From Arthrobacter horti (GTDB taxonomy: Bacteria; Actinomycetota; Actinomycetes; Actinomycetales; Micrococcaceae): a stretch of 64,000 nucleotides of DNA. How positions within the stretch are numbered: the first letter of the stretch is position 1; every line of letters begins with the position of its first letter. Made by a program: the position numbers and the translations under genes. The stretch spans positions 17,153 through 81,152 of the forward strand of contig NZ_JAVALS010000013.1 in NCBI RefSeq assembly GCF_030731045.1, written 5' to 3'. This document shows positions 57,347 through 64,000 of the stretch, one piece after another. The notes under the pieces were generated by a model. The model was given only the letters and a program-made list of their open reading frames with translations. It had not been told where the DNA came from and did not search any database.

Positions 57347-59026
57347 ACTGAGACCACTGCCCGCCCCGCCTCCGACATCGACCGCCTCGCCGACGAGTAC
57401 ACCGCCCGTCTGCTCGAGCTCGATCCGTCCTCCGCCACCACCCTGGGCCTGCCCGGGCACGAGACCGAATACCCCGACTACTCCCCCGCCGGGCACGAGG
57501 ATTTCGCCCGCCTGGACCGGGACGCCCTGGAGCGCCTGGACGCCCTGGAACCCACGGATGACGTGGACCGCGTCACCCGGGACGCCCTGCGCGAGCGCCT
57601 CGGCCTGGCGCTGGAACACCACGCCAGCGGATGGAAGCTCGCGGAGCTGAACAACATCGCCTCGCCCGCCCAGGACATCCGTGCCGTCTTCGACCTCATG
57701 CCCACCGACACCGAGGAACAGTGGCGGCACATCGCCGGGCGCGCCCACAACGTCCCGGCCGCCGTCGCCGGCTACATCGAGTCGCTGCGCACGGCGCAGG
57801 CCCAGGACCTCGTGGCGGCCGCGCGGCAGGTCCGCACCGTGATCGCGCAGGCCACCACCTACGCGGCGGAGGACGGCTTCTTCGCCAAGCTCGCCGCGGA
57901 AGCGACGACGGCGGACGGCCCCCTTTCCCAGGAGCTGCAGGCGGAGCTGAACGAAGGCGTCCGGCGCGCCCGGGACGCCTACCTCGCCCTGGTGGACTTC
58001 CTCCGGGAGGACCTCCTGCCGAGCGCGCCGGAGAAGGACGCCGTGGGACGCGAGCGCTATGCGCTGGCCAGCCGTACGTTCCTGGGCGCCACGATCGACC
58101 TGGAGGAGAGCTACGCCTGGGGCGTGGCCGAACTGGAACGGCTCATCAGCGAGCAGGAGAAAGTGGCCGAGCTGATCCGCCCGGGTGCCACCATCGAGGA
58201 GGCCAAGGAGATCCTGAACGCGGACCCGGCCCGCCAGATCCAGGGCACGGATGCCCTGAAGGCCTGGATGCAGCGCCTCTCCGATGAGGCTGTCGCGGCC
58301 CTGGCGGACACGCACTTCGACATCCCCGAGCCCATGAAGACCCTCGAGTGCATGATCGCCCCCACCCAGGACGGCGGCATCTACTACACCGGCCCCAGCG
58401 ACGACTTCGCCCGCCCCGGCCGCATGTGGTGGTCCGTCCCGCCGGGAGAGGACCGGTTCACCACCTGGTCCGAGACCACCACTGTCTACCACGAGGGCGT
58501 CCCGGGCCATCACCTCCAGGTGGCCACGGCCGTGTACCGCAAGGAGCTGCTGAACGACTGGCGCCGCAACATCTGCTGGGTCTCCGGGCACGGCGAGGGC
58601 TGGGCGCTGTACGCGGAGAAGCTCATGCAGGAGCTCGGCTTCCTCTCCGACCCGGGCGACCTCATGGGCATGCTGGACATGCAGCGCATGCGGGCAGCGC
58701 GCGTGGTGTTCGACATCGGCGTGCACCTGGAACTGCAGATCCCCGAGCGCTGGGGCTCCGGTGTGTGGACCGCGGAGAAGGGCTACGACTTCCTGCGGGC
58801 CAATCTGCCCATCAGCGACGGGCAGCTGAAGTTCGAATTCACCCGCTACCTCGGCTGGCCGGGCCAGGCCCCCAGCTACAAGATCGGCCAGCGGCTCTGG
58901 GAGCAGATCCGCGCCGAGCTGCAGGAGCGCGAAGGCGAGGCCTTCGATGTGAAGGCCTTCCACTCCCGCGCCCTGAACATCGGCTCGGTCGGTCTGGACG
59001 TGCTGCGCGCCGCGCTGCTGGGCTGA
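57344..59026 (+). CDS. DUF885 family protein (zinc-peptidase-like)
   Basis: 560 residues, cytoplasmic. The DUF885 core contains VYHEGVPGHHLQ near residue 380-391, the HExxxGHH-type motif expected to bind zinc, and downstream SGHGEGWALYAEKLM, supplying a Glu. These resemble carboxypeptidase-like gluzincins; the substrate is unknown, though oligopeptides are likely. A long in-frame extension upstream to 56858 lies antisense to the mod regulator and is not part of the gene. The start is GTG at 57344 with a possible leaderless promoter. A terminator follows. Confidence 0.87.
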   Translation: MTETTARPASDIDRLADEYTARLLELDPSSATTLGLPGHETEYPDYSPAGHEDFARLDRDALERLDALEPTDDVDRVTRDALRERLGLALEHHASGWKLAELNNIASPAQDIRAVFDLMPTDTEEQWRHIAGRAHNVPAAVAGYIESLRTAQAQDLVAAARQVRTVIAQATTYAAEDGFFAKLAAEATTADGPLSQELQAELNEGVRRARDAYLALVDFLREDLLPSAPEKDAVGRERYALASRTFLGATIDLEESYAWGVAELERLISEQEKVAELIRPGATIEEAKEILNADPARQIQGTDALKAWMQRLSDEAVAALADTHFDIPEPMKTLECMIAPTQDGGIYYTGPSDDFARPGRMWWSVPPGEDRFTTWSETTTVYHEGVPGHHLQVATAVYRKELLNDWRRNICWVSGHGEGWALYAEKLMQELGFLSDPGDLMGMLDMQRMRAARVVFDIGVHLELQIPERWGSGVWTAEKGYDFLRANLPISDGQLKFEFTRYLGWPGQAPSYKIGQRLWEQIRAELQEREGEAFDVKAFHSRALNIGSVGLDVLRAALLG

Positions 59027-59037
59027 GTGATGCACGA

Positions 59038-59071
59038 CGGCGGGATGGCTGCCCAGGCGGCCATCCCGCCG
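59038..59071 (+). terminator. hairpin terminator after the DUF885 gene
   Basis: 12-bp perfect GC-rich stem (59038-59049 with 59060-59071) with a short internal spacer, 11 bases after the stop codon. A T-containing stretch follows. Confidence 0.75.
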
Positions 59072-59191
59072 ACGTCGTTCATCCGCCGTCGTTTATTCCC
59101 CTTGTGAGGAATTTCTCAGGGTTCGGGCGGAAAAGTAACACTGCTCAACGCAAAGTGGAATATTGTTACGCGCATTTCTATTGTCGTGCGA

Positions 59192-60598
59192 GTGAGTACA
59201 GAGACCATCGCACCCAAGGCGCCGAGCCGCTTGCCCCAGTGGGCCAAGAACTTCGGCGTCCAGATCATCGTCGCCCTCGTGGCCGGCGTCGTCCTCGGGC
59301 TCGTCGCCAAGAACCTCGGCGGCACCCATGACAACCCCAACGGGCTGACCGTCACGCTGCAGACCATCGGGTCCAGCTACGTCGCCCTGCTGAAGACGGC
59401 CGTCGTGCCGCTCATCTTCACCGCCGTGGTGAGCTCCATCGCGAACCTGCGCGCCGTGACGAACGCCGCCAAGCTCGCCTGGAACACCCTGCTGTGGTTC
59501 GCCATCACCGCGTTCATCGCCGTCATGATCGGCATCGGACTGGGCGTGCTGTTCCAGCCGGGCGCCGGCACGGGCATCAGCCAGAGCGGCGCCAAGTACG
59601 CCGGTTCCGCCGGCAGCTGGTGGGCCTTCCTCCAGGGTCTGATCCCCAAGAACATCCTGGGCCTTGAGGTCAGCACCAAGATCACTGACGGTGTGGCCAC
59701 CACGAGCGTCAACTTCAACGTCCTGCAGATCCTGGTCCTGGCGATCGCCGTGGGCATCGCCGCCCTGAAGGCCGGTAAGAAGGCGGACAAGTTCCTGGAC
59801 TTCAACGCCTCCACGCTGTCCGTGATCCAGAAGGTCCTCTGGTGGATCATCCGCATCGCCCCGATCGGCACCATCGGCCTGATCGGCAACGCCGTGGCCA
59901 GCTACGGCTGGGATACCATCGGCGCACTGGGCAAGTTCACCGTGGCCATCTACGTGGGCCTGGCGCTGGTGCTGTTCGTGGTGTACCCAATCCTGGTTCG
60001 CAGCCACGGACTGTCCGTCAAGCAGTACTTCTCCGGCGTGTGGCCGGCCGTGCAGCTGGCGTTCGTGTCCCGCTCCTCCGTGGGCACCATGCCGCTGACG
60101 CAGCGCGTGACGGAGCGCAACCTCGGCGTCCCCAGCGGTTACGCCTCCTTCGCCGTGCCGCTCGGCTCCACCACCAAGATGGACGGCTGCGCCGCGATCT
60201 ACCCGGCCGTCGCCGCGATCTTCGTGGCCCAGTTCTTCGGCATCCAGCTGGACTTCAGCCAGTACCTGCTGATCGTGCTGGTGTCCGTGCTCGGATCCGC
60301 CGCCACCGCCGGCACCACGGGCGCCGTGGTCATGCTCACGCTGACCCTGTCCACCCTGGGCCTGCCGCTGGCAGGTGTCGGCCTGCTGCTGGCGATCGAC
60401 CCGATCCTGGACATGGGCCGCACCGCGGTCAACGTGGCCGGTCAGGCGCTGGTCCCGACGCTCGTGGCCAAGCGCCAGGGCATCCTGGACCTGGACCTCT
60501 ACAACGCTCCGCGCCAGGGTGTGGCTTTCTCCGATGAGGCCGAATCCGCAGAGGGTCCGGAGGGTTCCGAGAAGGAGCTGGTGGGCGCCTCCGCCTGA
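59192..60598 (+). CDS. dicarboxylate/amino acid:cation symporter (DAACS family)
   Basis: Secondary transporter of the GltP/DctA class, 468 residues, with eight TM helices and two re-entrant loops. The Ser-rich loop RSSVGTMPLTQR and the TTKMDG motif (about residues 325-333) mark the substrate and Na+/H+ site. Candidates are C4-dicarboxylates or glutamate/aspartate. The start GTG at 59192 (MSTETIAPK) is preferred over GTG 59186. TATTGT (59179-59184) lies seven bases upstream of it, so the mRNA may be leaderless. Confidence 0.92.
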   Translation: MSTETIAPKAPSRLPQWAKNFGVQIIVALVAGVVLGLVAKNLGGTHDNPNGLTVTLQTIGSSYVALLKTAVVPLIFTAVVSSIANLRAVTNAAKLAWNTLLWFAITAFIAVMIGIGLGVLFQPGAGTGISQSGAKYAGSAGSWWAFLQGLIPKNILGLEVSTKITDGVATTSVNFNVLQILVLAIAVGIAALKAGKKADKFLDFNASTLSVIQKVLWWIIRIAPIGTIGLIGNAVASYGWDTIGALGKFTVAIYVGLALVLFVVYPILVRSHGLSVKQYFSGVWPAVQLAFVSRSSVGTMPLTQRVTERNLGVPSGYASFAVPLGSTTKMDGCAAIYPAVAAIFVAQFFGIQLDFSQYLLIVLVSVLGSAATAGTTGAVVMLTLTLSTLGLPLAGVGLLLAIDPILDMGRTAVNVAGQALVPTLVAKRQGILDLDLYNAPRQGVAFSDEAESAEGPEGSEKELVGASA

Positions 60599-60659
60599 TC
60601 CGCGCTCCTGGTTTACAGGTCCGCAGGTCTCCAGTACCACGCCGTCCCGTTGAGGGACA

Positions 60660-60693
60660 CGACGGCCCGCCGGCTTCTGCCGGCGGGCCGTCG
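60660..60693. terminator. bidirectional hairpin terminator
   Basis: Perfect 15-bp GC-rich stem (60660-60674 with 60679-60693) around TTCT, between the convergent symporter gene and the LGFP-repeat gene. Confidence 0.85.
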
Positions 60694-60731
60694 GCGTCTC
60701 CGGGGGCGGGCCAATGACGCGGCGCCCGGGG

Positions 60732-62147
60732 TCAGCGCCAGATCACTATGGCATAGCCGTTCCAGTTCCAGAGCAGACTGCCGCCCTGGAAGTCCTGACG
60801 GCTGCCACTATTGGTCCAATACTCGTCCGAGGTGGGGTACCCGAGGCGTCCCCAAGCCCATCCGAGGCGCTCGTAGGCCGCCTTGAAGCCGTCCTTGACG
60901 GGGTGAACACCACTTTGGGAGGACCACCAGTAGATTCCCTTTTGGAACCACTGGTAGCAGCCTGCCCGCGGACCCGAGCACTGCTCATCCTGGGTGGGGA
61001 ACCCGACCAACTGGCCACCGTTGTTCCATGCCGCACCGATGCCTCCGCGCAGCATGTTGGCTCCCGTCCCGGGCGTCCACCAGATCTGCCCGTTCCGGAA
61101 ATCCTGATGGCAGATGGTGGAGACGGGGCAGTCCTCCTCGTAACTCGGGTATCCGAGCGTCCCCCAGGCGGAGTTCAACGACGCATACTTGCCGCCGATG
61201 GCTCCGTGAGTCGCCATCCCGTACATTCCGAAGGCACTGCCCCAATCCGAGGTGGGTGACCAGAGTGCCCCGCTCCGAAATTCCTGGTGGCATCCACCAT
61301 TGGGCCCGTTGCATTGCAATTCTGTTCGGGGGTACCCCAACGGTCCGGTTGCGGCTCCACGGTTCTGATACGTCGTCAGGAAACCGATGAAGAGAACTGA
61401 ATGGGCACCCACCGCGGAAGACCACCAGATCCGCCCGTTGTCGAAACCCTGGGAGCAGAGATTGTGCGCCGCATTGCACGTCTCGGCCTCTGCCGGGGCA
61501 CCCAGGGTGTTCGCTCCGGTGATCAGATACCTGCCGAGGATGCCGCCCTTGATGACGACGACCGGGCGCGGCGAGCCGTACGGGGCGTAGCCCTCCGCCA
61601 GATAACCTCCCTGAAACTGCTGCTGCAGTCCACTGGCGGTGCTGACGGCGTTCGCCAGCGGGAATCCGAGCGATCCCGTTTCACCGCCGAGAGCCGTCCA
61701 CCGCGCTCTGATGGTTCCACTCACCGCCACACCGGTTCCGTCGCTGAGCTTGTACGCCACGGAATCGGTGAAAGTCTGCCGACAACGGCCGCCTGCGATC
61801 CCGCAGACAGGATCGCCGGTGGCGATGCCGATTGCGACGCTGCGGTACGGCTCCTGGATCAGCAGGACCACGCCCTGGGATTGCGACAGATCGGCATTCT
61901 CAAACGGCACACGGCAGTCGGAGGTGCAGTCGACGATCTTGGTGGGGTACCCGAGCGGGCCGTTTTCGGCACCCCGGGCGGCGTAGTCCTTGCCGAGAGC
62001 CGTCGTGGTCTGGTAGCCGCCGAGGACACCGCTGCTGAGCTGAGTGAAACGCCAGGTCCCTCCGCCAAGCGTGAGGCTGCACGCTGACCGGATCAAGGTG
62101 CAATCGGCGGGAGAATCCGGGAATCCGAACTTGCTGAACAAATCCAC
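60732..62147 (-). CDS. LGFP-repeat secreted protein, C-terminal part after an in-frame stop
   Basis: 471 residues from the first usable start (GTG, 62147), but the reading frame is continuous with the upstream LGFP-protein fragment apart from one TAG at 62187-62189 and 13 codons. It holds many LGFP-type repeats of about 50 residues with motifs such as GPLGYPT, GSLGFPL, GTLGYPS and GRLGYPT, each with Trp/Tyr-rich ends such as WWSS. It has no signal peptide of its own, so unless the TAG is read through it could not be secreted. LGFP repeats are linked to cell-wall attachment in Corynebacteriales proteins. Probably a pseudogene fragment. Slightly more A/T-ending codons than neighbours. Confidence 0.75.
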   Translation of the reverse strand: MDLFSKFGFPDSPADCTLIRSACSLTLGGGTWRFTQLSSGVLGGYQTTTALGKDYAARGAENGPLGYPTKIVDCTSDCRVPFENADLSQSQGVVLLIQEPYRSVAIGIATGDPVCGIAGGRCRQTFTDSVAYKLSDGTGVAVSGTIRARWTALGGETGSLGFPLANAVSTASGLQQQFQGGYLAEGYAPYGSPRPVVVIKGGILGRYLITGANTLGAPAEAETCNAAHNLCSQGFDNGRIWWSSAVGAHSVLFIGFLTTYQNRGAATGPLGYPRTELQCNGPNGGCHQEFRSGALWSPTSDWGSAFGMYGMATHGAIGGKYASLNSAWGTLGYPSYEEDCPVSTICHQDFRNGQIWWTPGTGANMLRGGIGAAWNNGGQLVGFPTQDEQCSGPRAGCYQWFQKGIYWWSSQSGVHPVKDGFKAAYERLGWAWGRLGYPTSDEYWTNSGSRQDFQGGSLLWNWNGYAIVIWR

Positions 62148-62186
62148 CGCCCCGGATACCGTGGCGTTGGACGCCCTGTCGTGGGT

Positions 62187-62771
62187 CTAGATCCTCATGG
62201 ACCTGAGCATGGATGCGGTCTGATCGTTCAATGGATCGAACCCCACATTGAACGGCTGACCGCCTGCGGGAGCGACGACGAATGCGTCAGACCCACGCCA
62301 GGTGTTGCTGAACCGCTGGTACCTGCCCGCCGGCGAGATGATCTCCTCGCTGATCGGATACCACCGGGAAGCCGCAGGATCCGCGGCCCACGCCGGACCG
62401 GTCACTCCCGATTTCCGCCAAGCCACGGCGGTCGAGTAGGAGGATGCCGACTGATCCTGAAAAGCGGTGACAGTTCCGCCGGAGAACGCCTGAGCGCACA
62501 GCATGTATCCATTGAGGGATGACCCCGTCGGTGCGCCGAGGGGCCCATTCAGACCACCTTCTGCGAGCCAACGACTTTGGATGTCGTGCGGTATCGGGAA
62601 GGGGATGTCCGCGGACGCCGGCTCCCCTGGAAGCGCACAGTTGATCGCTTCAGCCGTGGAAGCCGATGCCGGCGTTGGAAAGAATGTTCCGGCGAGCAGC
62701 AATGCGACGGCGAGAAGTGCCGCGGGTCCCCGTGAATTGAGCAGTTTGCGGCTGCGTGAAAAGGCGCGCAT
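62187..62771 (-). CDS. LGFP-repeat secreted protein, N-terminal part truncated by TAG
   Basis: 194 residues. The signal peptide is clear (about 1-38; AALLAVALLLAGTFFPTPASA). The first LGFP-like repeats follow (GGLNGPLGAPTG, WYPISEEI). The frame ends at a TAG at 62187-62189, after which the same frame continues through 13 codons into the downstream LGFP repeats (62147 to 60732). Together the original gene would span 60732-62771 (679 codons plus stop). The ATG at 62771 has GGGGGAAA upstream. A stable truncated secreted product is possible but the interruption looks recent. Confidence 0.75.
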   Translation of the reverse strand: MRAFSRSRKLLNSRGPAALLAVALLLAGTFFPTPASASTAEAINCALPGEPASADIPFPIPHDIQSRWLAEGGLNGPLGAPTGSSLNGYMLCAQAFSGGTVTAFQDQSASSYSTAVAWRKSGVTGPAWAADPAASRWYPISEEIISPAGRYQRFSNTWRGSDAFVVAPAGGQPFNVGFDPLNDQTASMLRSMRI

Positions 62772-62902
62772 CGGTTTCCCCCATGATCCCGCAAGTGATA
62801 GTGCGCTCAGGATATATCCAGGAACAGGCGTGCGGACCCCTGAAATGAGGAATTTTCTGGAGGCTGGAAATTAATGTCACACCCCTCTGGGAGAGTGGGG
62901 TC

Positions 62903-63925
62903 ATGGAGGCGGAGAGCAGCACGAGAGGGGTTCCGGGGGCCCGGCAGGTGCCCGGGGTTGTGGGTGCGCTGGATGCTCTGACCGCTGCGATCGTGGCGGC
63001 GGACCGGGGGATTGCGCAGTTGCAGGCGGGCCGGGAGCTGCTGCTGGTCATGGCGGTGGAGCTCTCCCACGGGCTGATCGACGACGACGGCGACGGCGCG
63101 GTTGGGCCGGGCGGGGCGGGCGGGGATCCGTTTGGGGAGGCGCGGGCGGTGGAGTTGGCGGAGCGTTCGGTCGCGGCGGAGATCGCCACCGCGACCCGCA
63201 CCAGTGACCGGTCCGTTCAGCATCAGATGGGTGCCGCCGTGGAGCTCGTGGAGCGCTTCCCCGCCACCCTTCAAGCCTTCACGGAGGGGCGGATCAGTGC
63301 CGCGCATGTGCGGGTGATCCGGGACGCCGGGACCGTGATCGAGGACCCGGCAGCCCGGGCCCGGTACGAGGCCGCGGTCCTGGCCGTGGCGGAGGTGCAG
63401 GCGCCGGGCCGGGTGCGGAGACTCGCGGCCCGGGAAGCCGAAAAAGCCCAACCCGAACCCCTGATCGTGCGTCACGAGCGGGCCTGTCAGGAGCGTCGTG
63501 TCTGGTTGAATCCGTTGCCGGATGGGATGGCCGAACTGGGGGCGGTGCTGCCCGCCACGCTCGCCCACGGGGTGTTCGGACGGCTGACCAGCCTGGCCAA
63601 GGTGCGTGAAGAAACCGGCTCTGGGGCAGACACCGCAGAGTCCCGGACCCGGGATCAGCTCCGCGCCGACCTCCTCACCGACCTGCTCCTGCACGGCGCC
63701 CCGACCGATCACGACACCCCCGACGGGCTCCTGGCGGGCATCGTCGCCCGGGTCGAGGTCACCGTGCCGGTGCTGACCCTGATCGGACCACCGGCCGCCG
63801 GTGCCGGCCAGAGCGAGTCACTGCGCGGTGCGGGTCTGGATGGTGCACCGGTTGCGGCGGAGCTGAACGGCCGGCACCCGAGAGGGTGTCAGATGGTTTG
63901 TGTGAGGGGCGGTGCTCCTGATTGA
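62903..63925 (+). CDS. DUF222 domain protein, C-terminally truncated
   Basis: 340 residues as read. The N-terminal part (GVVGALDALTAAIVAADR, later AERSVAAEIATATRTSDRSVQHQMG and TEGRISAAHVRVIRDAG) is DUF222, usually fused to a C-terminal HNH nuclease domain in the 13E12 repeat family. Here the family sequence stops after PVAAELNG, before any HNH motif, and about 15 unrelated residues follow to the stop. The junction coincides with the left end of a likely insertion sequence (63881). The function of DUF222 proteins is unknown; this copy is probably inactive. Confidence 0.75.
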   Translation: MEAESSTRGVPGARQVPGVVGALDALTAAIVAADRGIAQLQAGRELLLVMAVELSHGLIDDDGDGAVGPGGAGGDPFGEARAVELAERSVAAEIATATRTSDRSVQHQMGAAVELVERFPATLQAFTEGRISAAHVRVIRDAGTVIEDPAARARYEAAVLAVAEVQAPGRVRRLAAREAEKAQPEPLIVRHERACQERRVWLNPLPDGMAELGAVLPATLAHGVFGRLTSLAKVREETGSGADTAESRTRDQLRADLLTDLLLHGAPTDHDTPDGLLAGIVARVEVTVPVLTLIGPPAAGAGQSESLRGAGLDGAPVAAELNGRHPRGCQMVCVRGGAPD

Positions 63926-64000
63926 TCGGAGACACTGATGACCATGATCGATAAGCAGGCGCGTGAGGCGCGTCGCCGTGAGCAGCGTGCGGGTGTGGAG
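63881..64000 (+). mobile_element. left end of an insertion sequence (IS256-like), incomplete in window
   Basis: From about 63881 the sequence leaves DUF222 and shows AGAGGGTGTC then TTTGTGTGAGG, the style of IS256-family terminal repeats. A new ORF with its own RBS begins 57 bases later and runs off the window. The right end, the second inverted repeat and the target duplication are outside the window, so family and exact edge are uncertain. Confidence 0.5.
63938..64000 (+). CDS. partial ORF, probable transposase N-terminus
   Basis: ATG at 63938 with GGAGA seven bases upstream; 21 codons are visible, reading MTMIDKQAREARRREQRAGV and ending at the window edge. The very basic, helical start and its position inside a probable IS end suggest a transposase, possibly IS256-type. 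Too short to confirm. Confidence 0.45.
   Translation, partial: MTMIDKQAREARRREQRAGVE

Overview
The window is high-GC DNA with actinobacterial features: gatCAB, an acyl-CoA carboxylase beta/epsilon pair, FHA/Ser-Thr kinase signalling, MoxR/DUF58 genes, an EccC-type ATPase and DUF222 proteins. The protein sequences look most like the Micrococcales, probably an Arthrobacter-like Micrococcaceae. This taxonomic call comes from reading alone; no search was run. Genes are dense, with ATGA/GTGA stop-start overlaps almost everywhere. I saw no tRNA, rRNA, CRISPR array or origin.

Layout. (1) 293-3627, minus strand: gatC-gatA-gatB, the tRNA amidotransferase. (2) 3729-8394: a GNAT acetyltransferase, a CitMHS citrate transporter (minus) and, divergent from it, a CitA/CitB-like two-component system. 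The shared control region carries a four-part TTGAGC/GCTCA dyad. (3) 8432-12873: a glycine betaine-type ABC importer (ATPase, fused double permease, lipoprotein) with its own promoter, an operator-like dyad, a CRP-like site, a possible coupled leader ORF and a strong terminator. (4) 12874-16688, minus: GNAT, inositol-monophosphatase-like enzyme, DNA ligase LigA.

(5) 16806-45347, minus: the outstanding region. Reading downstream it encodes two giant (about 2,050-residue) membrane-anchored Ig-like/FN3 surface proteins, then MoxR ATPase, a DUF58 protein, a TgpA-like membrane protein whose transglutaminase domain lacks its cysteine, an RDD-FHA protein, a PP2C phosphatase, an FHA protein, a Ser/Thr kinase, an FHA-like/helical protein and an EccC/EssC-type FHA-FtsK ATPase. 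MoxR through EccC run as one almost unbroken translationally coupled series. No WXG100, EccB, EccD, EccE or mycosin gene is present. I infer a phosphorylation-controlled envelope assembly or export machine whose clients are the giant proteins. The giants share a nearly identical 1.1-kb 5' block and a matched upstream element, but have unrelated cysteine-bearing C-terminal tips.

(6) 45492-48140, minus: birA, a PH-domain membrane protein and a class III nucleotide cyclase, overlapping. (7) 48190-50157: a control region, then pccB-type carboxylase beta and epsilon subunits. (8) 50265-54205: a MacAB-like efflux system plus a Gly-rich membrane protein. (9) 54206-57216, minus: molybdate ABC transporter modABC with a MerR-HTH/TOBE protein. 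(10) 57344-60598: a DUF885 zinc-peptidase-like protein and a DAACS dicarboxylate symporter. (11) 60732-62771, minus: a secreted LGFP-repeat protein split by one in-frame TAG. (12) 62903-64000: a DUF222 gene cut short by what appears to be the left end of an insertion sequence that runs off the window.
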